Source: Chelydra serpentina
Taxonomy: Eukaryota; Chordata; Testudines; Chelydridae
Length of the DNA stretch: 64,000 bases
Direction: 5' to 3'
Assembly: GCA_037349315.1 (NCBI GenBank)
Contig: JBAIAC010000059.1
Coordinates: 10,442,001 to 10,506,000, forward strand
Shown: positions 43,710 to 56,300 of the stretch, piece after piece
Layout: every line of letters starts with the position of its first letter
Position numbering within the stretch: position 1 is the first letter of the stretch
Notes under the pieces: model-generated
The model's database searches: none
Seen by the model: the letters and a program-made list of their open reading frames with translations, nothing else
What the model was told of the DNA's origin: nothing
Translations under genes and position numbers: made by a program

Positions 43710-44520
43710 CCAGCCAGCGTGTTACTGGATTTGCTACGAGGAACCAAACACCCAGCAAAATAACTGACAGAGTTAAGGTGTGTGGGAGGAAAACAAAGAA
43801 AATATTTGGGTTATTAACTTAAAACATTTATCATCTGCTGACCATCAACCTTACTGAAAGACTTGGGGGGATGATTAAGAGATTTGAGCATTTTTAATCC
43901 ACCCAGTACTCTGCTTATCTAATTGTTTGTATGTTTGCAGCATTTATACTGAAGTACTAATGTTATGGTGACACATAAGGATGATTAATATTAAAAGTAG
44001 GATGTTAATAATCTATAATACTTCTGTACAATTTCATAATCTATTTAATACAATCCTTCATTTTATAGAGCACAGCTAACCATGTAATCTTGTATCTACA
44101 ATGCAAATGTTGACCATGATGTATGTTAAATATGGAGGCTAGTCACCAAAGACCAAATCCTGCAGTCTTCAGCAATTTCTCTGGGAACTCTGACTGAGTT
44201 AGCCCTGCAGGATGTAATTATCTGATTAGTTGTTTCTTTTGAAGTGGCGCATTCTCCTGAAATCACAAATCAGCACATGCTAATATTCAGGGCTGTGTGT
44301 GAACTATTTCTGAGTGCACAATGGTTGCTCAGTTTGCAAAGAGTCACTGCATTTGTATCTAACTCAATACTTTATATAGCATCGGGGAACCCTTGAGGAT
44401 CAAAGGCAGCAAAAACAAATCCTGTTTTGTCCTTTAAAATGTGCAGTGGAGTTTGCCATGTTAATGACAAAGCAATTTATATGGTTATAGAAGTGCCTAT
44501 AAAATAAAGTGATATCTCAT
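43710..44520 (+). other. TRIM66: TRIM66 probable 3' UTR
   Basis: Noncoding sequence after the TGA. The first strong poly(A) signal, AATAAA at 44503-44508, follows about 800 bases of AT-rich sequence with several TTTTA/ATTTA-like stretches. The extent is an estimate: other AATAAA-like signals lie further on (for example near 44956), so a longer UTR is possible. Confidence 0.5.
44503..44508 (+). terminator. candidate poly(A) signal of TRIM66
   Basis: AATAAA hexamer about 795 bases after the TRIM66 stop codon, followed within 30 bases by T/GT-rich sequence (ttttctgtttggttact), the usual downstream element. First canonical hexamer in a plausible position; use is not demonstrated. Confidence 0.5.
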
Positions 44521-46015
44521 TGATTTTCTGTTTGGTTACTTCTGTTTAACAACAATGCCTTAAAATGGTATTAGCCAGTGTACACACAGAGCTCACAGGA
44601 GAAATGAAATTATCAACTAATTCTTCATTTTCTCAGATTGCTAAACCATTGGCAGAACAACTCCTAGGGCCAGATTGTAGCCTTGCAATTTTCCTGACCA
44701 AGGTGCAGTATGTAATTGTGCTGGGCCAGTTCTGAATGGTGACCCAGAGTCCAAAGGTCACAGGTTGCCTCCCTAGAGGAGAACTAAGCTGAACCAGACC
44801 TTATGCTGGCCAGCACATTGGGTGTGGGGGTCTTCCTCCTCCTTGCATTCCTGCCCAGCTGTGGAAGGTAGGGCCATTACCTGGCCCCGGGAGAGGAGAG
44901 CTCTTGCAAATTCCACACCCAGTTGATTTCATTGAGCTATAATCCGTTTCCTGAAAATAAAGAAGATATTTTCAGCACAGTTTATACTGGCTGTTGTCTG
45001 GTCACCATGTATGTGATTTTAAAGAGCACTCTAAAGAAAGACTTTATGTATGGAATAACAAGACTCAAATGCTATATTTTGTTGTCTGTGTTACTTATTG
45101 TTTGCCATTAACTCAGTAGTGAGATGGTGTCTTCTCTGCTTTGACATAATAAAATATGCACTATAAAAGGCTGCATGTTATAAGCTGAATGAAAGGGAGA
45201 GAGATGAATCAAGTGACTGGACTGATATACAGCGTCGTATGTCTGTAAGCATGTCCTGTTTGTACTAGCTGAAACAGCTGAAGAAAGATTCACGTGCTTT
45301 TCCTTTTCATCACATTCATCCTCTTAGAGCTATACCTGCCATGGCACAGGGCACCGGCTTGCAGGTTTATGAGTGACTGGGTTGACCAGCCTTACCTGTG
45401 CTACCTCCAGTATCAACTCCTCCCAGCTGGTAATTAAACCTCCCACCAAAAGGCCTATCCCGCCATCATTACTGTTTCAGTGGGCGATACTATTGTATAA
45501 TGTTCATAGAGGGTCATAGTAATGGAAAAGACTGACATATTGGCTTATCAAGTCCATTGTCCTGCCAGGGCAGAGTAGCTTAGAATTGACTTAAGTTTCT
45601 TAGTTCCTGTACATTTATAGTTATGTGATTTACCATTTGTTTCGTTTTCTAAAATTTTACTTTTAATCAATCAAAGTCCAGGTACATTGTTCCTTTTTTA
45701 AATTAGGCCCAGGGCTGTTGTGGATGTTACTGTAAATTCCAGGAGTGGAACGCTGGCAGGATATAGCCCTGAGATGCAAGCACTTTTCTAATGAGTTTGT
45801 TTAGTTCACTGGATGTAAGGTCAAGTGCTTTGGTCCTAGTGCTTTCACTTGGATAACAGACACAATAACTGTTTAAACAGTGGGTTTCAGACATAATGTC
45901 ATGGAGGCAGGCAGACCAAAAGCTGAACTTAACAGCATGACAATTCACATTTTAGATCTCATGTGACTTGGAAACATCTTTAGGCCTCGATCCAGGGGTC
46001 ACCACCACCATAGTG
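44521..46015. other. intergenic, no feature recognised
   Basis: 1.5 kb downstream of TRIM66 with no exon, RNA gene or repeat family recognised. STK33, the expected neighbour from mammalian synteny, was looked for and not seen. Confidence 0.5.
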
Positions 46016-46262
46016 CAGGGGTCTCCAAACTTTAGGAGACGAGGGCCACATTCGATTTTTGAAGGGGCTTCGCGGGCCGGCTTTAGGGAGTGCGGGGCCC
46101 AATTTCGACGGGGCCCTGCTGCCAAAATACCGCCGAGGCGGCAGCAGCGTTTGAGCTGCCGCTGAAGTGCCGCTGAGGCAGCGGCAGCAGTTGGTTTGGG
46201 GGCCGGACAAATTGAAGCCGCGGGCCGGATCCAGCCCTCGGGCCGTAGTTTGGAGACCCCTG
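46016..46262. mobile_element. hAT-type MITE, exact 8-bp TSD
   Basis: Ends caggggtctccaaacttt and the inverse gtagtttggagacccctg. The 8-bp ccatagtg is duplicated exactly at 46008-46015 and 46263-46270. GC-rich and noncoding; small frames inside are compositional. Confidence 0.93.
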
Positions 46263-46270
46263 CCATAGTG

Positions 46271-48288
46271 CATAATGTGTGGTGAGACCAGCATCTTCTA
46301 TCACAGCAGCTTCCTTCAAATTGTTGCCTCTACAGTCTACCCTTTTGGGCATGGGTAAAGAGGGGCACCACATCTCAAGAGCCTATGTCTACTCTAGAAA
46401 TTCTTCAGGAAAAATCAAAAACACAGTGGCACCAAGAATGGAGTATATGAAAGCAAGAAGCTCTTTTTTTTGCCATCAGAACAGCCATATCCATTTAACT
46501 CAAACACAAATGTTGGGTTATGTTGTTCAAAGGGTCCTTTTTCTTCTGACTATCTCACAGCCAATCCCACAGTCTAGAAGATCTGAGGGGGAAAACCCCT
46601 CCAAGTATTAACTGCATGCTATTGAAAATAAGTATGACCCAAATTGTATCCTGGAAACATCCAAGAAATCCCAGTGGGTTCATACTAATGTAACTGGAGT
46701 CAGAATTTCTCCCTTTGCCTTCATCACTAGGTTACATATGGAGTGGAAAAATCCTCTTCATGCTTAAGCAATTTAAAAACAGGTTGATTACATTTAAGTA
46801 ATAGGTCTGCTGAAGAGGAGATATCATCTACCATTTGAACTTCCCTTAACTTATAGTTTCAGAGAGACACTCCTAATATGATTAGAACAGCATGAATGAC
46901 AATAAAGTTAATAAAAGCAGGTGTTTAAGATTGATTGCATGTTTATGAAGGTAATGTGCTTTGCTGAACAATAAAACTTGTGAATATCTTAATCTGAGAT
47001 TGTTGCTCCAGCTCTCTTCAATTACAGAGTGATTGTCTAACACCATTTAAAAAGTATCAACCAACTTGTTGAAAACTCAACTGTTGTGCCACAGAGCAGA
47101 ACAGATAAGAAAACGTATGGTATGTTAACATGTAAAGTAAGTTTCCTAAGTGTGCTGGAATCTACAACAATTAGTAAGTTTGCCTTTTGTTTTTAAAATT
47201 AGTACAGAATAATGCAGGTCTATGTACTGTACAGACCCAAGTACACTGTTGAGGTTCAGCAAATAATACTGGCAGAAGTTTACATTTATGTGGCCATTAC
47301 AATAGTAAGGAACATTCCTTTACTCTTATTGTCATAACATAAAAATCATTCCTTTGGTCTCTTTGACCAGGGACAGGAGGATCTTAAAAGATATTTTAAA
47401 TTCTAGAATACTGTAGAAATTTAAGAAGGATTCTAGTCTAGATTTACATTTAGAAAAAAATTGCAAACAAAATTATTTTGATTCTAAAAAATCAAACAAA
47501 AGTGTTTTTTCCTAACATGCTACACGTTTCCTATTTTGTGTTACAGTGGGTTAAAAAAAAAAAAAACCACCTCAGAATGCTAGTTCCCTGGGTTTGAAGG
47601 CTCAAGGCTTAGTTCTTTCCAGGTTGTTCTTTGCTCAGTTTTCTAACAAAAAATTCTGTCTTTTCAGCAGTCCACATTGCTGCTCTAGGTCTCTCTCTTC
47701 CTTCTCCCAAACCTCCTTTCTGATCCTCTTCCTGCTGCTAATGGAGTTTGGTAGGTTTGTTCCCCATTTCAACACTCATCCACCTAACGTTGAAAGTTGG
47801 GTGCCACTTACGAGGACAGAGTTACTTTCCTGGCATGTTGGATACCTAAATTCACCTTAGCAAAGTTGCACATTTTAATGGAGCTGTTCGCTTTAGAAAA
47901 CCTAACTTCTTTCTGTACAAAATTTGAGCAGGAACTTACTAGAACAATTTCTCTTTTTTTCTGCTTTTAGGGCCTAATCTTACTACCACTGAAGTTAATA
48001 GGATCAGGAGTAGGTCCTTAATCTCCTCTGAATTCAGTACCACACCTGTTTCCACCATAACATATGGTGTGGTATCAGCGTTTGGGCCATTTCATTTTCT
48101 GTAATAGACTTACCAATCTTTCTTGATATAGCCCAGCATGTGGAATGCCCAAGGAGGTCCTAGGGTTATTATTGATTCTATATGGGAATTATTTTAGGTC
48201 ACTCTAAAAAATAGGAGCATAGTAATCATTGCAGCCATATAACACTGCTTTTTGTGTAATGCTTATTATTATCCAGGATTTTTCATTG
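46271..48288. other. intergenic, no feature recognised
   Basis: 2 kb AT-rich, with a 13-14 base poly-A run near 47553. No coding or repeat assignment. Confidence 0.45.
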
Positions 48289-48510
48289 CTCTTCTCCGAG
48301 TGATTGCTCGTGTATTTCACAATAGGCAAGCACGCACACCTATTGTGGAATAGACATGAGCAACACATCTCGAAGAACACCAGTTACGGAAAAGTTATGG
48401 ACTGTTTACGCTGTTTGGCTTAAATCCATCTCAGCGATTGCTGCAAGATTTGCAAGTCGTTTAAGCCTCTGACCAAGAGAGAGAGAGACATTAAGCTCCG
48501 GGCAATCCTG

Positions 48511-50060
48511 ATGGAGTTGGCGTTGACCCCAACTCCGGTGCGCTGCTCCGAGTCGGCACCAGGCACCGTGGTGTCAGTGTGCGGTGACTCCCTGGTGCCA
48601 TCTACTAGTCAGCACCGCTCCCCTTCTTCACTGCGGCACCGGAGTAAAACTGGGACAGAGGCTAGACCCGTGTTGGGCAGTCCTCGATCCCCATCGGCCT
48701 CTAGGCCTCTGACTCAAGTCGAACGGAGCAGGCCTCCCTGAATGTCCGGATGCTCTCCATGCCGGAGGCCCTGCCAGCGGCCTGGAACGTTATGTCCATG
48801 CCGGTACCAGGAGCACTGCCAATGTTGGCCCCGTGGTCCAGAGGCAAGCCACCACTGGGATCTCCGCAGTCGCCCCTGACTCAGTACCAGTCTCGGTCGA
48901 GGGAATGTTCCCAACACCATTTGCCGCTCAGCGACCATCCCATGCGTAGTCCATGTGGGTCACTGTCGACTCCCACCAGGTTGTCTGGCTGGGTTCCGTC
49001 TGACAGAGACTCCTGGCACTGCTCTGCCTCAAGGAGCAGACACCGACGGGACTGAGGCAGACGCTACCGAAGATCCTCGTCTCGGAGGGGCTATCATACC
49101 CGGTCGCAACACAAATGTCGACGCCGTTCCTGTTCATTGTCTCACTCCCGCAACCCAAGCCGTTGATCACCAGCGATTTGCCATCGTGGATCCACCCTCC
49201 GGAGCTGAGCATGGAGCAGCTGCTATGGCGGTACCATTCCTCCACGTCGGTGTCATGGTCTCGCCACTTCCGGTGCCACCGCTCCTCCTGGTCCAGGGAC
49301 AGCGGCAGGTCGTATGTCAGCCCGGCCTCCCTTCGTTGCTGTCCATCGATGAGTCAGGCCAGCCAGGCCCAACAGCCTGATCCGCTGGTGCCGCAGCAGG
49401 TGCAGTGGCTCCGGGCCCCATGGCCAGCACAATGGTACCAGTGAGCACCGTGGCCCCTGACGCAGCCCCCGGTGGGGGCTCACTCGGTGGCCGGAGCCTC
49501 GGAATGACTGTCGGCCTCCTTCTCCCAGCCTCCGAGGAAGGAGTCGGTGGGACGTACATCCTCGGCACCATGCTTGGAGAGCAACCAGGTGGTGGATCCT
49601 CTGGTGCCAGTGGACATGCAAAGTACTGCACCTGCCTCCTCACCCTCCCCTGATGAGGCGATGACAGCCCCTCCTCCCTCCATCCTGCAGGAGGACTCTA
49701 AAGCCTACCAAGAACTATTGAAAAGGGTGGAATCAAGCCTCAACCTTCAGGCAGAGGAGGTGGAGGAGCCCTCGGCCTCCCTTTTTAACGTCTTGTCTGC
49801 CTCGGTACTGGGCAGGGTGGCCTTGCCTCTCCACGAAGGGGTGGCGAGAATTTCAAATGCCTTGTGGCAAACCCCAGCCTCATAGGCCCCCATCTCTAAG
49901 AGAGCGGAACGCAAGTATTTTGTGCCCACCAAAGGGCATGAATACCTATACACCCATCCTGCCCCTAACTCCTTGGTGGTCAAGTTGATTAACCACAGGG
50001 AACGGCAGGGCCAACCAGCCCCACTCTGAAAAATAAAAAATTCAAGGAGGCTGGACTCAT
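48511..50060 (+). pseudogene. DIRS gag-like region, frame-broken
   Basis: Ser/Pro-rich N-terminal text (about 48511-49450) followed by a better preserved C-terminal part at 49547-49885 containing DSKAYQELLKRVESSLNLQ and LPLHEGVARISNALWQT, the conserved gag-like block of vertebrate DIRS elements. The intervening sequence runs through all three frames, so it is decayed. Overlapping minus-strand frames are shadows. Confidence 0.7.
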
Positions 50061-50268
50061 TTGGCAGAAAAATTTATACGAGCCCCCTTATAAAAAGTCG
50101 CGGGACTATAAGAAGTGCCCACAGAGGCAGTGTCGGTCTGCCCCCTAGCCTGGGTCCTCCAAGGGCAAACAGGCAGGGAAACAGCAGTTTAGACGGGATG
50201 CCTGGGGGCACCCTGCCAGTTCTTATCAGGGATCCACCCACAATAAAGCTTCCCTTCTCCAACCGGTT

Positions 50269-52235
50269 GTGTGCATTTCTCCCGGAATGGTCGCAGCTGA
50301 CCTCGGACCGATGGGTCCTCAACACCATCTCCCAGGTTACAACTTCCAGTTTACCTCCACCCTGCCCAACCACCCTCTGCCCCCACCCCTCCTTGGGGAC
50401 CCCTCTCATGAAGATCTGCTTGAGGTGGGGCGGTTCCTTGGCCTAGGAGCGGTGGAAGTGGTGCCAGCGGAGTTCAAGCACAAGGGGTACTACTCCCACT
50501 ACTTCCTTATCCTGGACCTGCGAGGCCTGAACCAGTACATGGTAAAGCTCAAGTTCTGCATAGTCTCCCTGGCCTCCATCATCCCCTCCCTGGATCCCGG
50601 GGACTGGTACACTGCCCTCGATCTGCAGGACGCATACTTCCAAATCCATATATTCGAGGGGCACAGAGGCTTCCTCCTTTTCACGGGTGGGCAGGAACAC
50701 TACCAATTTTCAGTCCTCCCATTTGGCCTGTCCACTGCCCCCAGGGTATTTACAAAGTGTATGTCGGTGGTGGCGGCCTACCTCAGGCGCCATGGGGTCC
50801 AGATCTTCCCCTATCTGGACAACTGGCTGGTCAAGGACAGCTCCCGGTCGCAGGTGCGGGATCATGTTGGGCTCCTTCTGTCCACGTGCACCACTTTGGG
50901 CCTGTTGGTAAACGACACCAAGTCCACATTAGTCCTGGTACAATGCATAAAGTTTATCGGGGCTGTCCTGGACGCCACGTCTGCCAGAGCCTCCCTCCCA
51001 CTGGACAGGTTCGAGACCCTGAAAGGGCTCATCGACAGGGTAACAAGGTTGCCAGTGACAACAGCCAGAGCGTGTCTCCAGCTCTTGGGTCACAGGTTGG
51101 CGTGCACATATGTGGTCCACCACACCAGACTCAGGATGAGGCCCCTCCAGCTCTGGTTGGCCTTGGCATTCTCCCAGGTCAGAGACAGGATGGACAAAGT
51201 GCTCACTGTGCTAGAACTGGTGATCGCTTCCCTACGATGGTGGTCCTCCCCCGGGAACATGCTCCACGGGGTCCCATTCAGAGGCAGGCCCCCATCGATG
51301 GAACTGGTGTCTGTCGCATCGGACCTGGAGTGGGAAGCCCATGTGGGGGGCATTCAGACCCAGGGTCTGTGGTCTGTGCAGGACCTGGCCCTCCACATAA
51401 ACATTAGAGGTTTTTAAGGTCAGGCTTGACAAAGCCCTGGCTGGGATGATTTAGTTGGGGTTGGTCCTGCTTTGAGCAGGGGGTTGGACTAGATGACCTC
51501 TTGAGGTCCCTTCCAACCCTGAGATTCTATGATTCTATGATCAAGGAGCTCAGAGCGGTCCGGCTGGTGTGCATGGCCTTCCGCTCGCACCTGGAGGGCC
51601 GGGTGGTCAGGGTTCTCACGGACAACATGGCCTCAATGTTTTACATCAACAGGCAAGGCAGGGCCCAATCCTCTGCCCTCTGCCAGGAAGCCCTCAGGCT
51701 GTGGGACTTCTGTATAGCCCACACGACATTTGCCTATGGGCCTACCACTTACCGGGCATCCGGAACTCACAGGTGGATCGCTTGAGCAGGGACTTCTCCT
51801 CTCAGCACAAGTGATCTCTTCACCCAGAGGTGGTGCAGAGACTTTTCCGAGAGTGGGGAACTCCCCAGGTGGACCTGTTTGCAACTCAGCAGAACCCTCG
51901 CTGTCCCTGGTTCTGCTCCGGGGGGCTGGGAATGGGGCGCTATCTCTGATGCCTTCCTCCTGTCCTGGTCGGGCCGGTTCCTCTATGCCTTCCCCCTGTT
52001 CCCACTGATAGGCAAAGTCCTGGAAAAGATAAAGACAGAGAGGGCCTGGGTCCTTCTGATTGCCCTGGCATGGCCCAGGCAGCATTGGTACGGGACCCTC
52101 ATGGGCCTGGCAGTTGCCCCGCCGTGGCTGTTGCCGTCCCGCCCGGACCTACTCTCCTTGCATTATGCAATAGTCTCCCAGACCATGGAGGATGCCGGGT
52201 TTGGCAGGGCTCTGCTCTGTCCTGAGAGTTTGTGA
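50269..52235 (+). pseudogene. DIRS reverse transcriptase-RNase H region, broken
   Basis: The longest frame (50269-51417) has reverse transcriptase blocks: LILDLRGLNQYM, TALDLQDAYFQI, VLPFGLSTAPRVF and the catalytic box FPYLDNWL, where the second acidic residue expected (YxDD) is Asn. RNase H follows, split by the CR1 insertion: VVRVLTDNMASMFYINRQG at about 51600, and DRLSRDF in another frame near 51790. A further segment with PQVDLFATQQ and LLSWSGRFLYAFPLFP lies at 51850-52060. At least two frameshifts and a stop at 51783 prevent translation as one protein. Confidence 0.85.
51405..51540 (+). mobile_element. CR1 3'-end insertion inside the DIRS element
   Basis: Reads agaggtttttaaggtcaggc at the left and ends with the CR1 tail ttctatgattctatga. 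On both sides the DIRS RNase H coding sequence continues (aacat before, tcaaggagctc after), showing the CR1 end came later. Heavily 5'-truncated, as usual for CR1. Confidence 0.92.
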
Positions 52236-52325
52236 ACTCCTACCCACTTCTAACAGATATAGCTTGGAATCACCTATTGTGGAATACCCATGAGGAATCA
52301 CTCGAAGAAGAAAAGACAATTACCT

Positions 52326-52446
52326 TTTCCATAACTGGTGTTCTTCGAGATGTGTTGCTCATGTCTATTCCACAATAGGTGCGTGTGCTCGCCTATTGTG
52401 GAATAGACATGAGCAACACATCTTGAAGAACACCAGTTACGGAAAA
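52326..52446. repeat. large palindrome at the DIRS right end
   Basis: Arms 52326-52376 and about 52392-52446 are inverse copies (agcaacacatct, gaagaacaccagtta, cctattgtggaatagacatg in the right arm) across a short gtgcgtgtgctcg spacer. This matches the internal complementary region of DIRS elements, which serves in forming a circular intermediate. Confidence 0.88.
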
Positions 52447-52460
52447 GGTAACTGTCTTTT

Positions 52461-53160
52461 TTATAGTTTTCATGTAGAAGGCATTGTGAAATCTGATGCT
52501 ACACTGAAGAAAGAACAGAACAGTTGGGTTTAAAGTTAAGCAGTCAAGTGATTTCCCTTGGTTGTTTATAGAGTACACTGCACTTACAATGGTAGTGGTG
52601 ATTTTTCTATAGCTAAATGTACCTTTTCTGCTAGCTCTATTATTAGTGCTCCTGTTCAACAGCACCAAAATGGCCCTGAATTTATGCCAGGGAAGCCCTT
52701 TAAATGTACTTAATAGCACAGAGGTAACAATCTGCATTCTGACAGGCATCGTGGGGCATTTCTGACCTAGAGGCTCATAAGGCCAAGCTAAACAGTACTG
52801 TCCTGAACTTGAATGGCAAATGGAAAACCCCTCTAAGGAAAATAATATAGGTATAATATACCCATGAGGCACTGTGGAAATACTCTCTAAATAACAAAAA
52901 TTAGAGATGGGAAAAAACCTATTAAGTCATCTACTTTAGTTCATTCTCCTGAAATATAAATGAAGCACCAATCTGTATCTTAAACAAAATAAAAATGTAT
53001 TCAGAGTAATTATAGTCCTCACCTCCCATTCCGACTATGCTGTATAACTAATGTAGCTATTTGTAAAAATCTCAAACATTTTCAGTGTACTCTATTCACA
53101 GACTGGATGATTTAATTTTTTTTTTAATTTAAAAAATATTGCCACAATATTCTTCAGTTC
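52461..53160. other. intergenic, no feature recognised
   Basis: AT-rich sequence right of the DIRS element. The minus-strand frame over the boundary is a shadow of the palindrome. Confidence 0.45.
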
Positions 53161-53164
53161 ATAT

Positions 53165-53395
53165 CTTGTTTTTTCCAAGGATCTCAAAGTGTTTTACTTT
53201 GAGATGAATAATAAATCTGAATAAATTAAGCCCCCAAACATATTGGTGAAGAAGCTGAGTAGTAGTATCCCCGTTTTACACATGGGAAAACTAAATCCTG
53301 GAGAAGTTACAGAGCAAATAAGTGGCACGCTGGGAATAGAATTAAGAAGTGCTGATTCCCAGCCCTCTGCTCTGGCCAACAGATTACACTTTAGC
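53165..53395 (-). mobile_element. MIR-type SINE remnant
   Basis: Contains tatccccgttttacacatgg, then agtggcacgctgggaataga and attcccagccctctgctctg, an inverted MIR body. Old and degenerate. Confidence 0.65.
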
Positions 53396-56300
53396 AGTAT
53401 CACAATGTGCTATGTGGAGTATTTGCATTTGGGACCAAAACTAAAGTCATTCACTACAGAGTAGGCAGTTGTGCTCAACCTTGATGAAGGGAGGAAGAGT
53501 ATTTCGCATTGCTCTGCAAGGAGCTCTTTGGCTGACTCCGGGACAGCACTGATGGGGTCTTGGGTCGTCGGTCACGCTGAACTCTGCTCAGCCATAAGGA
53601 AGGCTGGATTGGAGGGCACTGGGCAATGCTCTCACTGCTGGTCAAAGATTACAAATGCCTTTTACTGCTTTACAGCCAGTGTGCAGCTACATTGGCCTGG
53701 ACAGCAAGGACTTTAGAGAGTGGTGTAATGGCAAACTCAGGTGGTGATAATTACATGCCAGGTGGATTCCCCAGAGGCACATGCCTCAGAATGTCTTCCA
53801 GGCTACTATTTGGCACTAGCCTTTCAGGTGTAAAGAATGTGTCAGTGATTTTTTTTGAGCTGTTATTGATTTTTTGGCTTTAGCTCTTGCATCATGCACA
53901 CTGTATAGTATTTTACTGCTCGCATTGTGTTATATTGCATCATGTCAACTTGAGACCCCCTGTAATAGAAGCCATATTACAGTGCCATAGACAAGGAACC
54001 AGAGTGGACTCCCACAGCAGAGTGGCTGCCAGCCTGTTGCTGCATCATGCTGGAGACACAGAGATCTGCTTGGTGTCATTCAGTCTCTGAGTGGGGAAAA
54101 CTGCTTGACAGCTACCAAAGCAGAGGCACGGTGTCCTGAAGGAAAATTAGCTTCTCTCCTTTCACTGTCCTTTAAGTAGGAAAGCCTTTGACCACCTGAG
54201 TGTTCAAAAAGTGGGTTAAAGAATTGCATCCTATAATGCTGATAGCCTGCTTAATCACCAAAGAGTCAATCCCATCTGCTTTCACTGGCCAGGGAGGAGA
54301 GAAAGTTAGTGGAGTTATGCTAGGGATAGATTTGGCCCAAGACTCTGAACCTGCAATGGGTTCCATACGAGCACATTTTAAAGCCTTCATGGAGTCCTAA
54401 TTAGATTTATGGAGCTCTGCACAGACTTAAGGACCTCCCTGTGTGACTGACTCTCTTTGCAGCAGGACTGGTGCCTAAATCTGCACAAGAGAAGTTGAGA
54501 GTCTCCTCTGGGGCAATTCTATCTGCAGGAGGCATCGAATGATCAGATCTCTGAACTGGTTGTTTTCCATGAGCCAGTGAAGATCCAGAAAAGGGAAATG
54601 AAGCTGACTAGAGGAATGGCGGTCTTTACATATGATGGCAAATTGTAAAAACTAGGATTAGCTAACCTGGAAAGGAAAAGCTTTAGAGGGGACTTGATTG
54701 AGGTCTTCAACGTGTGGTTATATGCTGGAAAATTACTGTAAAAATAGCATAATGGTATTCCCTGATTATTGTCTCTCACTGTTTCCAGATAAAATGTGCT
54801 CCCTTTGCAAGACAAATATGTCCGCCCGTCCCCCGCCAGGCCTACAAACCCACATTGCACTCTGATAGTCAAAGTTGGATCTGTCCTCATACATCATCAC
54901 CAATAATAGATGATCTCCAGGTCAAATTATTCCCTCAACAACACTCGTCCAAATCCACATATGGCTAATGGTTTTTTAACAGCTGTCACTGAGGGCATGA
55001 TTTACCCTGCAGACCCTCCATTAATGGTGATGATGCACAAGAAGGAAAAATCCCAGTGTGACTGTCAGAACTCAGGATGAGTTTGTAGGATTGAAAAAAC
55101 TAAACATATTTTTACTTGCAAAGTGACAAAATGAATCTGGTTTCAGTGAGATGCAATAAACCTGGAATGTCAAGATGCCATTATTTTACAGTCAAATTTC
55201 CAGGGCAAAACTACACTTGACGATTATGAAGGGCATAGTGAAAACAAATTGGTCCCTCCTTTACCCTGTTGCACAGTATGAGAATAAGGGGAAAATGTAT
55301 GTACAATAGCACATGTGGAAAATAGGAAAGGGTATTCTGCTTTATGTGAGACACAACCAGCCCATGAAAAGCTCTGAAGTTGCAGTTCATGGGATTGGCT
55401 ACTTTACCAGGATTTTTACAAGCAGCAGATAATTTTGATACCATTTGCAGCTCTTCCTACTCATTTAAGATAAATGCAATCAAATCTGTTACTTCAGGGT
55501 GTAAGATGATCACTCTAGAGGTCAGTTTTTTGCTCTAGTTCATTATATATCTGACCCGGTGTTTTTCAATTTTCTCTGAAGATCAGGTATTGGTCAGTGC
55601 TGGTGACAATGGCTTGGACTGGACAGACCAATGGTCTGATGTAATTTTACAGATCCTGTATTCAGCCAGTACTGGGAGTGGATCGACACCAGAGAGGCTT
55701 TTTATTCAGATTGTCTCCTTATTGCTATGTCAGTACCTCTTTCGTTCAGGATATCTGGAAAACACTGCTACTTATACTTATCCATGTGCTGGACATACAG
55801 GAGGTCTATAGAGGAAGTGCTGTACACATTTGGCTTCCAGCCTGCTGCTGCTGGGGACAACGATGGTAGAAAGGATTGCTGGTAATTCTAAAGTAAGGCA
55901 GTTGGGTCTCTGCTGGTCTGCAGCATGATTTTTGTTGTACGCAGAATGGAAAGAGCACTTCTAGATTGTGTTCAGAAGGTTCCCATGCCTCACAGCCTGG
56001 ATTCTCCCTCTGCAGGATGACATGGGAATTGTTTCTTCAGGTTTTAATAAGATTTCTTTCATATGAAGTAGTTCTAAATTTATCTTTTCCATTAGTTTAA
56101 AAATCTGTTATAACTTTCACTAAGACTAATAGGTGTATAATGGCTGATAAAACTGTAATAAGGAACCTTGGCCAAACATAAGACTGTTAGGAGAGACCTC
56201 CATAAAGCCAGAGCTGAAAACTAAAACAAACCAAGAACCTCATAACATATATACAACGGGGAATCAAATTATAATTACAATGAATTGCAGGCCAAATGTA

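Larger units (their letters stand above)
48289..52460 (+). mobile_element. DIRS-type retroelement, recombinase missing
   Basis: About 4.2 kb. The left end (48289-48415, with cctattgtggaatagacatg and agcaacacatctcgaagaac) recurs inverted at 52273-52376 and again in direct orientation at 52392-52455, as expected for the inverted terminal repeats and internal complementary region of DIRS elements. Inside, in order: gag-like remnants (48511-50060), then reverse transcriptase and RNase H remnants (50269-52235). Full DIRS elements also code for a tyrosine recombinase (and often a methyltransferase-like domain); no sequence for either is seen between 52235 and the right repeat. Frames are broken in several places, and a CR1 fragment is inserted at 51405-51540. 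Not autonomous. Confidence 0.85.

Noticed and set aside
49253..49643. Arg/Pro-rich minus-strand open frames
   Set aside because: Shadows of the GC-rich DIRS gag-like region on the + strand.
53626..53883. Possible first exon of STK33, the expected neighbour
   Set aside because: Only a chance MANSG-like start; no further similarity and no donor site that fits.
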